Part shown: in pieces, positions 24,096 to 32,472 of the stretch
Layout of the letters: every line of letters begins with the position of its first letter
How positions within the stretch are numbered: position 1 is the first letter of the stretch
Origin: Streptomyces himalayensis subsp. himalayensis
GTDB lineage: Bacteria; Actinomycetota; Actinomycetes; Streptomycetales; Streptomycetaceae
Assembly: GCF_013778455.1 (NCBI RefSeq)
Contig: NZ_JACEHE010000010.1
Span: 186,001-250,000 of the forward strand
Direction of reading: 5' to 3'
Length of the DNA stretch: 64,000 bases
Notes under the pieces: generated by a model
Database searches by the model: none
Seen by the model: the letters and a program-made list of their open reading frames with translations, nothing else
What the model was told of the DNA's origin: nothing
Translations under genes and position numbers: made by a program

Positions 24096-25786
24096 GACAG
24101 CGACTCCTCGCTTGCGCGCGCCGCCCAGGTGGCGAACCGCTCGCCGTCCTCGCGCTCCTCCTGGAAGCGCTTGAGAACGCGCTCGACGTAGTCGGGCAGC
24201 TCATCGGAGGTGACCTTCAGGCCGCGGACCTTGCGGCCGAACCCGGCCTCCAGGCCCAGTGCACCGCCCAGGTGCACCTGGAAGCCCTCGACCTGCTCGC
24301 CCTGGTCGTTGAGGACCAGCTGGCCCTTGAGACCGATGTCCGCGACCTGGATACGGGCACAGGCGTTCGGGCAGCCGTTGATGTTGATGGTGATCGGCTC
24401 GTCGAAGTCCGGGATACGGCGCTCCAGCTCGTCGATCAGCGAGGCGCCACGGGCCTTGGTCTCGACGATGGCGAGCTTGCAGAACTCGATGCCGGTGCAG
24501 GCCATCGTGCCGCGCCGGAAGGGGGAGGGCTTGACGGTGAGGTCCAGCGCCTCCAGGCCTTCGACCAGCGACTCGACCTTCGACTCCTCCACGTCGAGCA
24601 CGATCATCTTCTGCTCGACGGTCGTACGGAGCCGGCCCGAGCCGTGCGCCTCGGCCAGCTCGGCGATCTTCGTGAGGGTCGTGCCGTCCACGCGGCCGAC
24701 GCGCGGCGCGAAACCGACGTAGAACCGGCCGTCCTTCTGCCGGTGCACACCGACGTGGTCGCGCCAGCGCTCCACAGGCTGGGCGGGCGCCGGGCCGTCG
24801 ATCAGCTTGCGCTTGAGGTACTCGTCCTCGAGGACCTGGCGGAACTTCTCGACGCCCCAGTCTGCGAGCAGGAACTTCAGGCGGGCGCGGGTGCGCAGCC
24901 GACGGTAGCCGTAGTCGCGGAAGATCGAGATGACGCCCTCGTAGACGTCCGGGACCTCGTCCAGCGGGACCCAGGCGCCGAGGCGCTGGCCGATCTTGGG
25001 GTTGGTGGACAGGCCGCCGCCGACCCAGACGTCGAAGCCGGGGCCGTGCTCGGGGTGGTTCACGCCGACGAAGGCGACGTCGTTGATCTCGTGCGCCACG
25101 TCCAGGAGCGGCGAACCGGAGATCGCGGACTTGAACTTGCGCGGCAGGTTGGAGAATTCCTTGTTGCCGATGATCCGGCGGTGGATCTCCTCGAGAGCGG
25201 GCGTGCCGTCGATGATCTCGTCGGCGGCGATCCCGGCGACCGGGGAGCCGAGGATCACGCGGGGAGTGTCACCGCACGCCTCGGTCGTGGACAGCCCGAC
25301 GGCCTCAAGGCGGTTCCAGATCTCGGGGACGTCCTCGATACGGATCCAGTGGTACTGGACGTTCTGCCGGTCCGTGATGTCGGCCGTGCCGCGCGCGAAC
25401 TCCTGGGAGATCTCACCGATGACGCGCAGCTGCTCGGTGGTCAGCCGGCCGCCGTCGATGCGTACGCGCAGCATGAAGTACTCGTCGTCGAGCTCCTCCG
25501 GCTCCAGGATGGCGGTCTTGCCGCCGTCGATCCCGGGCTTGCGCTGGGTGTACAGCCCCCACCAGCGCATACGGCCCCGCAGGTCATTGGGGTCGATCGA
25601 GTCGAAGCCGGTCTTGGAGTAGATCGTCTCAATGCGTGTCCGCACATTGAGACCGTCGTCGTCCTTCTTGAACTGTTCGTTGCCGTTGAGCGGGGTGAAG
25701 TGGCCCACGGCCCACTGGCCCTCACCACGGTGACGGCTCGCCTTGCGGCGGGGCGCGGCGGAGGGCTTAGGAGGGGTGGCGGCCAT
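24092..25786 (-). CDS. Ferredoxin-dependent assimilatory sulfite reductase (NirA/SirA-like)
   Basis: A 564-residue siroheme/[4Fe-4S] enzyme reducing sulfite to sulfide by six electrons. The cluster and siroheme ligands are C430, C436, C472 and C476 (ACTGIEFCKLA and NGCPNACA). Two ferrodoxin-like half-repeats are visible. Y79 and C171 stand at the same spacing (92) as the Tyr-Cys pair that is covalently linked in Mycobacterium tuberculosis NirA, a sulfite rather than nitrite reductase. It is the first structural gene of the operon, preceded by a leader peptide. The ATG at 25786 has AGGACG upstream. Confidence 0.95.
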   Translation of the reverse strand: MAATPPKPSAAPRRKASRHRGEGQWAVGHFTPLNGNEQFKKDDDGLNVRTRIETIYSKTGFDSIDPNDLRGRMRWWGLYTQRKPGIDGGKTAILEPEELDDEYFMLRVRIDGGRLTTEQLRVIGEISQEFARGTADITDRQNVQYHWIRIEDVPEIWNRLEAVGLSTTEACGDTPRVILGSPVAGIAADEIIDGTPALEEIHRRIIGNKEFSNLPRKFKSAISGSPLLDVAHEINDVAFVGVNHPEHGPGFDVWVGGGLSTNPKIGQRLGAWVPLDEVPDVYEGVISIFRDYGYRRLRTRARLKFLLADWGVEKFRQVLEDEYLKRKLIDGPAPAQPVERWRDHVGVHRQKDGRFYVGFAPRVGRVDGTTLTKIAELAEAHGSGRLRTTVEQKMIVLDVEESKVESLVEGLEALDLTVKPSPFRRGTMACTGIEFCKLAIVETKARGASLIDELERRIPDFDEPITININGCPNACARIQVADIGLKGQLVLNDQGEQVEGFQVHLGGALGLEAGFGRKVRGLKVTSDELPDYVERVLKRFQEEREDGERFATWAARASEESLS

Positions 25787-25857
25787 GGTTCTACGTCCTT
25801 CGGGACAGCGGGAAAGCGGCTCTGACCTGTGCGTACGGGTGCATGCTCGATGTGCTC

Positions 25858-26086
25858 GAGACAGGCGCGTCATTGCGCAGGAAAGTCTTGAGACAGGGGG
25901 GGATTGCGGCGTTGCTGGACTGTCAGCCCGCCGGACAGATCGCGCTGGACATGCGGCCGAGGTCGACGTGCCGCCGACTCACCAAGGCAATTCCAGCTCG
26001 AGACATGACGGAAGCGTGTCACGGGGATCTCCGGACAGTCCACCGTCATCCAAGATGTGGACACCCTTGTCTCGCTTCATGAGACA
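25858..26086. promoter_or_regulatory. Four GAGACA motifs in the nirA 5' region
   Basis: GAGACA occurs at 25858, 25890, 26000 and 26081; the last pairs with TGTCTC at 26068. Three are preceded by CTCG or CTTG (CTCGAGACA, CTTGAGACA). Such spaced copies upstream of one operon suggest binding sites for a sulfur regulator, but none is in the window. Confidence 0.35.
25923..26006 (-). CDS. Cys leader peptide of the sulfur operon (27 aa)
   Basis: The frame reads MSRAGIALVSRR then HVDLGRMSSAICPAG. RRHVDL-R-SS-C is the hallmark of short actinobacterial leader peptides found ahead of sulfur and metal-related genes. The Cys codon is fourth from the end. The peptide ends 136 bases before the sulfite reductase start. 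Ribosome stalling at the Cys codon when cysteine is scarce is the likely control, by transcription or translation attenuation. A GTG nine codons in is an alternative start. Confidence 0.8.
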   Translation of the reverse strand: MSRAGIALVSRRHVDLGRMSSAICPAG

Positions 26087-26094
26087 AGGGTGTC
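26060..26094 (-). terminator. Perfect 14-bp hairpin between the GNAT gene and the sulfur operon
   Basis: GACACCCTTGTCTC and GAGACAAGGGTGTC flank a 7-base loop. It lies about 80 bases after the GNAT stop and upstream of the leader peptide, so it probably ends GNAT transcription. The arms contain the repeated GAGACA motif, so an operator role is possible. Confidence 0.6.
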
Positions 26095-26171
26095 GCCGGT
26101 CACACTGTGCTGCCGCCCGGGTCGCAGAGGGCGTGCGCGGGTCGCTGTGTGCGGGGCGCGGTGCGCGGGCC

Positions 26172-26741
26172 TCAGATGGCGTACGCGCCCGGCCATGGGC
26201 CCGGCATCGGCACCTCCGGCTCCTCCTCGACCTTGGTCTCGAACAGAGTGAAGCCGCGCCGGAGGTAGTTGTCCATAGCGTGCTCACCGTCCTTGCTGCA
26301 GGTGTGCAGCCACACACGCTTGGTCGGCGCACGACCCGGCCACCGCTCGGCCAGGTCCCAGGCGCGTGCGACGCCGTGGCTGAGCAGATGGCCGCCGAGC
26401 CGACGTCCGCGGAACGCCGGGATCAGTCCGAAGTAGACGATCTCGACGGCTCCCTCGTCCTGGGCTTCGAGCTCCACGTATCCGGCGGGGGTGCCCTTCT
26501 CGTACGCGACCCAGGTCTCCGTCCCCGGCCGGTTCAGGACCTCCTGCCACTGGGCGTACGTCAGGCCCAGCCGGTCCGTCCAGCGGATGTCCCCGCCGAC
26601 CGCCGTGTAGAGGAACCTGCTGAACTCGGGTGAAGGCACCTCGGCCCGCACGATCCGGACGTCCCCCTCCGGAGCGGCCGAGGGCCGCAGATCGGACGGA
26701 GAGGTCTGCTCGAGGGACCACGTGGTGACAGTGATGCTCAT
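26172..26741 (-). CDS. GNAT family N-acetyltransferase
   Basis: A 189-residue acetyl-CoA dependent acetyltransferase. The acetyl-CoA loop is FRGRRLGGHLLSHG (R/Q-x2-G-x-G/A type), preceded by the strand AVEIVYFGLIP, with late GFTLFETKVEEEP. The substrate is unknown. It is monocistronic, as a hairpin follows and a ~275-base gap precedes. The ATG at 26741 lacks a strong ribosome site. Confidence 0.88.
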   Translation of the reverse strand: MSITVTTWSLEQTSPSDLRPSAAPEGDVRIVRAEVPSPEFSRFLYTAVGGDIRWTDRLGLTYAQWQEVLNRPGTETWVAYEKGTPAGYVELEAQDEGAVEIVYFGLIPAFRGRRLGGHLLSHGVARAWDLAERWPGRAPTKRVWLHTCSKDGEHAMDNYLRRGFTLFETKVEEEPEVPMPGPWPGAYAI

Positions 26742-27017
26742 GCGCGCCAGGGAACCATGTGACCGCCCCTCGCTCCAAAGCGGACGCGGCAGCGTCGTGG
26801 AGCCCGGTTCACGGATGGAGGAAGTGTGGCGAAGAGCACACGCCGTCGACACATACGCGGCGACCAGCGGTGGTCCGCCGCGTCGCGCCGCCCCGACATC
26901 CATTGGCCAAAGGTCGTTCACCGGGGCGGGGGCAAAACCGTGAGCGGGGGGAAGCTTGGGCGTAGGGTGGTCCGCCTTGGGGAGAGATGTACCGCCTGGG
27001 GTGGAGGGGGGCAGGGC

Positions 27018-27668
27018 ATGGCGGGCGAAGCCCGGATCCTCATGGTCGACGACCACGAGGGCAACCTCTTCGCGCTGGAGAGCGCCCTGACTCCGCTGGG
27101 CCTCCCGCTCGAGCGAGCCACCGGCGGCGACGAGGCCCTCAAGATCATCCTGCGCGGCGGCATCGGGCTCGTCCTGCTGGACGTCGTGATGCCCGACGTC
27201 AGCGGCCTGGACGTCGTGCGCTACATGAGCCGCCTGGAGCAGACGCAGGGCATCCCCGTCATCCTCCTCACCGGCCTCGGGCATGACTCCCAGATCTCGA
27301 CGGCGGCCCTGCAACTCGGCGTCGCCGACTTCGTCGTCAAACCGGTCGACCCCTGGGCACTGCGTATGAAGGCCCGCTACCTGTATGCGGCACACCAGCG
27401 GATGAGGTCGCTGGAACAGGAACTGGTGACACTGCGCGGACGGAACGGGAAGGGGACGGGGGCCGAGGGCGCGGCGGTGTCCGGCCCTGGCCCCCGCCCC
27501 GGGACCGGCTTCGGGGCCGGGACGGGGTCCGGCTCCGGGACCGGGACGGAGCCCGGCTCCCGGACAGGGTGCGGCACCGAGGCCGAGGCCGAGGCCGAGG
27601 CCGAGCCCGGAGCGCCGACGGCGAAGCCGAGGCCCGCGGCGGCGGTCCGCCCGGGCGGGGTCGGCTGA
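27018..27668 (+). CDS. Orphan response regulator: receiver domain with low-complexity tail
   Basis: A 216-residue protein. Residues 1-125 are a CheY-like receiver: ILMVDDHEGN (acidic pocket), VLLDVVMPD (phospho-acceptor Asp), VILLTGLG (Thr) and FVVKPVDP (Lys). A short helix (RMRSLEQELVTLRG) follows, then ~75 residues rich in Gly, Ser, Pro and Glu, with an EAEAEAEAE stretch encoded by GAGGCC repeats. There is no DNA-binding or enzymatic output domain and no histidine kinase nearby, so it likely works by protein contact. ATG 27018 is preceded by GGAGGGGGGCAGGGC. Confidence 0.88.
   Translation: MAGEARILMVDDHEGNLFALESALTPLGLPLERATGGDEALKIILRGGIGLVLLDVVMPDVSGLDVVRYMSRLEQTQGIPVILLTGLGHDSQISTAALQLGVADFVVKPVDPWALRMKARYLYAAHQRMRSLEQELVTLRGRNGKGTGAEGAAVSGPGPRPGTGFGAGTGSGSGTGTEPGSRTGCGTEAEAEAEAEPGAPTAKPRPAAAVRPGGVG
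27579..27605. repeat. GAGGCC hexamer array inside the response regulator tail
   Basis: Four and a half copies of GAGGCC encode alternating Glu-Ala. It is a likely slippage-prone length-variable site. Confidence 0.8.
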
Positions 27669-27890
27669 GGCATCGGGCGCGGGCATCGGCTGGTCATGCC
27701 GGCCGAAGGCGTCGAGCGGTGCCCGAAGATACCCGCTCGGGCTCGCGCCGCCTCTGAAGCGCTTGCGCCCGCTGACGATGACGTCGGTGGCCCGACGTGG
27801 CACCGGCCAGGGCCGGGAGGGTGTCCATGGGCGGCGCTCGTCGGCCCAGATGATCGGGGCGTCACGACTCGTGGGAGCCCGAGTGGGCGG

Positions 27891-29174
27891 TCAGCGTGTC
27901 GTCGCGCGGGTGCTGCGCACCGCAGGGGCCGTCGAGTGCGGCAGCAGATGTGCCGGGTGGTTCGGTGTGATCACCTTGACGTCGACGTCCTCGCGGAAGC
28001 GGTACGGGCGGTGGGCGAGCAGGGGCCCGAGATAGCGGCGGACCCGGGACAGCTCCGCGCGTACCGTCACCTTGCGCGCCGGATCACCGAACATGTCCTC
28101 GGCGAGCGCGGACGCACTGCGTCCGGCCCGGTTCGTGGCCAGGAGGTAGAGCAGCTCGGCATGGCGGGGGCTCAGCTCGTGCGACCACGTGCCCGCGCCG
28201 CCCGTCACCGTCACCGACCAGCGGCGGGCGTTGCTCACATCCAGCACGATCCGGGTGGGGCTCTCCGCCTCCGGCTCCTCCACAGCCCGTACGAGCCATC
28301 CGCCCGGCAGCGGCTCCACCGTGCAGGTGCCGAGCGACGGCAGCCACGTACGACCGGCGGAGAACGATCTGGGCAGAGCCAGCCGGCGCACGGGCGGCAT
28401 CCCGGTCACCGCCGACGTCCAGCCGTGCACGTCGACGGCGAGGGCGCGTCCGGTCATCCGGGCCAGCATCGGCGCGGCCACCGAACGCAGCCGGTCGAGC
28501 GACGACAGATGCAGATGGCGCAGCTCGGCCTCGGCGAGCCGGGTCACCGAGGTGACCAGCGCCAACGTCGCCGGATGCATGGTGTCGAGCGGACCGCTGA
28601 TGTCGATGACCCCCAGCAGCCGGCCGTCCCGCGGGTCGGTGAGCGGCGCGCCGGTGCACGTCCACGAGTGATGCGTACGGACGAAGTGCTCCGCCGAGAA
28701 CACCTGCACGGGCCGACGCGCGATGAGCGGCGTGCCGATCCCGTTCGTACCGACGACGTCCTCCGACCACTCCGCGCCGACCTCGAAACCGTGCCCGTCG
28801 GCCTTCCGCAGCACCGAGGCGCTGCCCTCCCGCCACAGGACGCGGCCCTCGCCGTCCGCCACGACCATGATGTGCTGTGCGGCGTCCGCGACCGAGACGA
28901 GCCCTTCCCGCAGGACCGGCAGGACCTGCGCGAGCGGTGAGGACCTCCGGCGGTGCTCGATCTCCTCCACGGAGAGCAGCCCCGTACGGAAGTCGTGGTC
29001 GGGGTCGACACCGCTGTGCAGCATGCGGTCCCACGACTCGCCGATCACGGGACGCGGGACCAACGGCGGCTGCTGCCCGGAGAGCGCGGCAGCGCGCACA
29101 CCCTTGAGCAGCCGCGTGGCCTGGGCCGCGTCCATGGCGGCGAGCCTGACCAGGTCGATCGTCGGAGTCGTCAC
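27891..29174 (-). CDS. GAF-domain transcriptional regulator (AcoR-like, no AAA+ domain)
   Basis: A 427-residue regulator. Residues ~85-230 form a GAF sensor (HIMVVADGEGRVLWREG, then VVGTNGIGTPLIARRPVQVF, then GVIDISGPLDTMHP) as in activators of acetoin or aldehyde metabolism. The C-terminus (~350-420, LSPRHAELLYLLATNRAG, then VTVRAELSRVRRYLG) is a winged-helix DNA-binding region. The sigma54-type ATPase of AcoR is missing, as in other actinobacterial members. GTG 29174 follows GGGGAGG. An inverted repeat GTTGCA-N6-TGCAAC lies ~100 bases upstream. No obvious target dehydrogenase adjoins. Confidence 0.82.
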   Translation of the reverse strand: MTTPTIDLVRLAAMDAAQATRLLKGVRAAALSGQQPPLVPRPVIGESWDRMLHSGVDPDHDFRTGLLSVEEIEHRRRSSPLAQVLPVLREGLVSVADAAQHIMVVADGEGRVLWREGSASVLRKADGHGFEVGAEWSEDVVGTNGIGTPLIARRPVQVFSAEHFVRTHHSWTCTGAPLTDPRDGRLLGVIDISGPLDTMHPATLALVTSVTRLAEAELRHLHLSSLDRLRSVAAPMLARMTGRALAVDVHGWTSAVTGMPPVRRLALPRSFSAGRTWLPSLGTCTVEPLPGGWLVRAVEEPEAESPTRIVLDVSNARRWSVTVTGGAGTWSHELSPRHAELLYLLATNRAGRSASALAEDMFGDPARKVTVRAELSRVRRYLGPLLAHRPYRFREDVDVKVITPNHPAHLLPHSTAPAVRSTRATTR

Positions 29175-29275
29175 CGGATCCTCCCCAAACCGCCGACGCC
29201 CGGATACCGAGGGTTGTGCACCCGCTACACATCCTCCCCTCTCGGCGCCCTGAAAGGGCGTCAGCGGGCGGATAC

Positions 29276-29293
29276 GTTGCAACCTTCTGCAAC
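29276..29293. promoter_or_regulatory. Inverted repeat GTTGCA-N6-TGCAAC upstream of the GAF regulator
   Basis: Perfect 6-bp arms with 6-bp spacing, 102 bases before the GTG of the regulator. It would fit an autoregulatory operator; inferred from position only. Confidence 0.4.
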
Positions 29294-29356
29294 TCTGGCG
29301 AACGGCCGCCGGGTGCCGGAAGCTTGGGACTGCTCCTGGGAAAGGAGCCACGGCTG

Positions 29357-29392
29357 CGGGGGTGGTGCGGTGTCGGCGCGGCACCACCCCCG
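29357..29392 (-). terminator. Hairpin after the AidB-like acyl-CoA dehydrogenase
   Basis: CGGGGGTGGTGC and GCACCACCCCCG pair perfectly around a 12-base loop, about 100 bases beyond the stop codon. Confidence 0.65.
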
Positions 29393-29435
29393 TGACACCG
29401 TCACCCTGCCTGTGGCCCAACCCGCGACGGCGCCC

Positions 29436-29505
29436 TCAGCCCACCGGCCGCGACCGAGCCTTCAGCTCACCGGCCGCGCCCCGCGACCTCAGCCCACCGG
29501 CCGCG
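29436..29505. repeat. Three copies of the acyl-CoA dehydrogenase stop-codon region
   Basis: TCAGCCCACCGGCCGCG appears at 29436 and 29489, and as TCAGCTCACCGGCCGCG at 29462 (26-27 bp period). The copy at 29489 is the real gene end (...RPVG-stop on the minus strand); the others lie in the 3' region. A tandem duplication of the gene terminus explains it. Confidence 0.75.
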
Positions 29506-31123
29506 CCCTCTCCACCACCGAGCCCAGGTCCAGACTGTGCGGCAGCGTGCCGAAGGCCGTGCCCCAGTCGCCCCCCAGGCGTGAGGCGCAGAACGTGTCG
29601 GCGACCGCCGACGGGGCGTACCGCACCAGCAGCGAGCCCTGCAGCACCAGCGCCATGCGCTCCACCACCCGCCGGGCGCGGGCCTCGATGCCGTCCAGGT
29701 CGGCGAGTTCGGTCAGGAGGTCCTTGATGGCGGCGTCGAGGCGGTGGTCCGCGCCGCGGGCCTGGCCCACCTCCTGCAGGAAGGCATTCAGCGCCTGCGG
29801 CTCGCGCTGCAACGCCCGCAGGACGTCAAGGGCCTGTACGTTCCCCGAGCCCTCCCAGATGGAGTTGAGCGGCGACTCGCGCAGCAGCCGGGGCATGCCC
29901 GACTCCTCCACGTAGCCGTTGCCGCCGAGGCACTCCAGGGCCTCGGCCGCGACCGGCGTGCAGCGCTTCGTCACCCAGTACTTGGCGGCCGGCACCGCGA
30001 TTCGCAGGAACGCACGTTCCTGCTCGCTGCCGTCGTCATACGCCGCGGCAAGCCGCATCCCGAGCGTGGTCGCGGCCTCCGACTCCAGCGCCAGATCGGC
30101 CAGTACGTTGCGCATCAGCGGCTTGTCGATCAGCTTGCCGCCGAACGCCTCGCGGTAGCTGCAGTGGTGCACGGCCTGGGCGACGGCCTGGCGCATGATC
30201 GCGGCCGCGCCGAGTACGCAGTCGAGGCGGGTCGCCGCCACCATCTCGATGATGGTGCGCACCCCGCGCCCCTCGTCCCCGACCCGCTGCGCCCACGTCC
30301 CGTCGAACTCGACCTCGCTCGACGCGTTCGACCGGTTGCCGAGCTTGTCCTTGAGGCGCTGGATCGCGAACGGGTTGCGCGTCCCGTCCTCCAGGACGCG
30401 CGGAACGAGAAAGCACGTCAGGCCATCGGGCGCCTGCGCCAGTACCAGAAAGCCGTCCGACATCGGAGCGGAGCAGAACCACTTGTGTCCGGTGAGTGTG
30501 TACTCGCCGTCCACCGCGAGCGGCCGCGCGGCAGTCGTGTTCGCCCGTACGTCGCTGCCGCCCTGCTTCTCCGTCATCCCCATGCCGAAGAGCACGCCGG
30601 CCTTCTCCGCGGCCGGCCGCAGCCCCTCGTCGTAGATGAGAGAGGTGAGCCGCGGCTCCCACGCGGCTGCCAGTTTCGGGTCCGTGCGCAAGGCGGGCAC
30701 CGCCGCATGCGTCATCGACAGGGGGCAGCCGTGCCCCGCCTCGACCTGCGACCACACCACGAACCCGGCCGCCCGCCGCACATGCCCGCCGGGCCGCGTC
30801 CACGCCGCCGTCAGACCCGCCGAGACGCCCTTGGCGAGCAGCCGGTGCCACGACGGATGGAACTCGACCTCGTCGATGCGGTTCCCGTACCGGTCGTGGG
30901 TGCGCAGCTTCGGCGGGTTCTCGTTGGCGAGGACGCCCCACTCCTGGGCCTGCACGGAGCCCGCGGTCCGGCCGAGCCCCGACAGGTCCTCGCGTACCTC
31001 GTCGAGCAGCCCGGGATCGACATGTCGCTCGACCGCTTCTCCCAAGGCCCGGTCGGCCCCGAAAACGTCATAGCCCACCAGGGGCGGAGCCTGGTTGGTC
31101 ACTGTGTGTGTGGTGGCTGCCAT
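29489..31123 (-). CDS. AidB-like acyl-CoA dehydrogenase family flavoprotein
   Basis: A 544-residue FAD protein. GMGMTEKQGGSDVRANTT and HKWFCSAPMSDGFLVL bind flavin and substrate, and ECLGGNGYVEESGMPRLLRE with SIWEGSGNVQALDVLR is the AidB-type C-terminus. The length (~540) matches AidB rather than ~380-residue beta-oxidation enzymes. E. coli AidB is induced by alkylation and binds DNA; the substrate here is unknown. The ATG at 31123 (MAATTHTVTNQAPPL) fits relatives. The 5' end lies 17 bases from the divergent yihY start. Confidence 0.9.
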   Translation of the reverse strand: MAATTHTVTNQAPPLVGYDVFGADRALGEAVERHVDPGLLDEVREDLSGLGRTAGSVQAQEWGVLANENPPKLRTHDRYGNRIDEVEFHPSWHRLLAKGVSAGLTAAWTRPGGHVRRAAGFVVWSQVEAGHGCPLSMTHAAVPALRTDPKLAAAWEPRLTSLIYDEGLRPAAEKAGVLFGMGMTEKQGGSDVRANTTAARPLAVDGEYTLTGHKWFCSAPMSDGFLVLAQAPDGLTCFLVPRVLEDGTRNPFAIQRLKDKLGNRSNASSEVEFDGTWAQRVGDEGRGVRTIIEMVAATRLDCVLGAAAIMRQAVAQAVHHCSYREAFGGKLIDKPLMRNVLADLALESEAATTLGMRLAAAYDDGSEQERAFLRIAVPAAKYWVTKRCTPVAAEALECLGGNGYVEESGMPRLLRESPLNSIWEGSGNVQALDVLRALQREPQALNAFLQEVGQARGADHRLDAAIKDLLTELADLDGIEARARRVVERMALVLQGSLLVRYAPSAVADTFCASRLGGDWGTAFGTLPHSLDLGSVVERARPVG

Positions 31124-31140
31124 ATCGATACGGTAAGGAG

Positions 31141-32430
31141 GTGCACCAGGCAAAAGAAACACCTGAACGGCCGTCCGGCCGTCTTCTCCGCGCCCGCGCC
31201 ATGTACCGGAACATGTCCAAGCGCAGGACGGCCTGGTTGCTGATCAAGGACACCGTCGACTCGTGCATGGAATACCGGGTCCTCGGTCTTGCGGCGGAAG
31301 CGGCGTTCTTCACGCTGCTGTCCGTACCGCCGCTGCTGCTGAGCATGATCGGACTGCTCGGCTACGTCGACGACTGGACGGGCGCCGACACCATCGCCAG
31401 CCTGCAGACCAATCTGCTGGAGGCGTCCCGTACCGTCCTGTCCGACCGGGGCGTCAACGAGATCGCCCGGCCCATCCTCGAGGACGTGATGCGAGGCGGC
31501 CGCCCGGACGTCATCTCGATCGGCTTCCTCTTCGCCCTGTGGTCGGGCTCGCGCGCGGTCAACGTCTTCATCGACACGATCACCGTGATGTACGGCCTCG
31601 ACGGGGTGCGCGGCATCGTCAAAACGCGGCTGCTGGCGTTCCTGCTGTTCATAATCGCGCTGCTGATCGGCTCGGTGGCGCTGCCGCTGATGGTGGCCGG
31701 GCCCGACGCGGTGCTCGAGCTCTTGCCGGTGTCCACGTCGGTCGTGCAGATCCTGTACTGGCCGGTCGTGATCGTCCTGTCGATCGTCTTTCTGACGACG
31801 CTGTACCACGTGTCGGTGCCGGTGCGGTCGCCCTGGGTGGAGGACACCCCGGGGGCGCTGGTGGCGCTCGGGATGTGGGTGCTGGGCAGCTTCCTGCTGC
31901 GCATCTACCTGACGAACACGGTGGAGGGGCCGACCACCATCTACGCCTCGCTCGCCGCGCCCGTCGCCGTGCTGCTGTGGATCGGCGTCTCCGCGTTCGC
32001 GGTGCTGGTCGGGGCCGCGGTCAATGCCGCCATCGACCGGGTGTGGCCGTCGGTGGCGACGGCGACGGCACGTGCCGCCAACGAGCGGATGCGGGAGGCA
32101 CAGGCCGCGGAGTACGTGGCCCGCGCCCAGGCGCGGCACGCCCACGACGACGATCCGGACGACCCGGGCATGCCCTCCGAGTTCCCGGAGCGCTGGTCGA
32201 AGTTCCTGCCGCCGGACGATGTGACCTCGCGGCTGCGGGCCCATGCGAGGACGCACACGAAGCCACACGCGAAATCGCAAGCGAAGCCAGAAACACGGAA
32301 GCCCGAAACACAGGGGCAAGCCGAGCCGGAAGTGAACCGGCAGACGCAGCCGGGAGTGAACGGGCAGGCCCAGCCGCCGACGGCGAAGAACGGCGAGGCG
32401 CCGCCGTGGCGGGAGCTCGGAGGGCGCTGA
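31141..32430 (+). CDS. YihY/BrkB family membrane protein
   Basis: A 429-residue integral membrane protein of the YihY (formerly RNase BN) family. About six spans run from residue 42 (LAAEAAFFTLLSVPPLLLS) to ~305 (VAVLLWIGVSAFAVLVGAAV). It ends in a ~110-residue cytoplasmic tail that is His/Lys-rich, then Gln/Pro-rich with short repeats (KPETRKPETQGQAEPEVN). Transport role unproven. Start choice is hard: GTG 31141 abuts AAGGAG, and relatives start near HQAKETPERPSGRL; ATG 31201 is an alternative. A hairpin follows the stop. Confidence 0.85.
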   Translation: MHQAKETPERPSGRLLRARAMYRNMSKRRTAWLLIKDTVDSCMEYRVLGLAAEAAFFTLLSVPPLLLSMIGLLGYVDDWTGADTIASLQTNLLEASRTVLSDRGVNEIARPILEDVMRGGRPDVISIGFLFALWSGSRAVNVFIDTITVMYGLDGVRGIVKTRLLAFLLFIIALLIGSVALPLMVAGPDAVLELLPVSTSVVQILYWPVVIVLSIVFLTTLYHVSVPVRSPWVEDTPGALVALGMWVLGSFLLRIYLTNTVEGPTTIYASLAAPVAVLLWIGVSAFAVLVGAAVNAAIDRVWPSVATATARAANERMREAQAAEYVARAQARHAHDDDPDDPGMPSEFPERWSKFLPPDDVTSRLRAHARTHTKPHAKSQAKPETRKPETQGQAEPEVNRQTQPGVNGQAQPPTAKNGEAPPWRELGGR

Positions 32431-32456
32431 GGCCCGGGCACCCCCCGGCCCGGGCC
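32431..32456. terminator. Hairpin between convergent yihY and amidase genes
   Basis: GGCCCGGG (32431-32438) pairs with CCCGGGCC (32449-32456). It is placed between two converging genes and can serve both. Confidence 0.55.
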
Positions 32457-32472
32457 CCACACCCGTCACGCA

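Larger units (their letters stand above)
29175..29488. other. Intergenic region between the acyl-CoA dehydrogenase and the GAF regulator
   Basis: It contains a GTTGCA-N6-TGCAAC inverted repeat (29276-29293), a perfect terminator-like hairpin (29357-29392), and degenerate copies of the acyl-CoA dehydrogenase 3' end (29436-29478). No gene is seen. Confidence 0.6.

Noticed and set aside
27669..27890. Possible small gene between the response regulator and the GAF regulator
   Set aside because: Several frames are open on both strands but none has a start with a ribosome site or a recognisable sequence.
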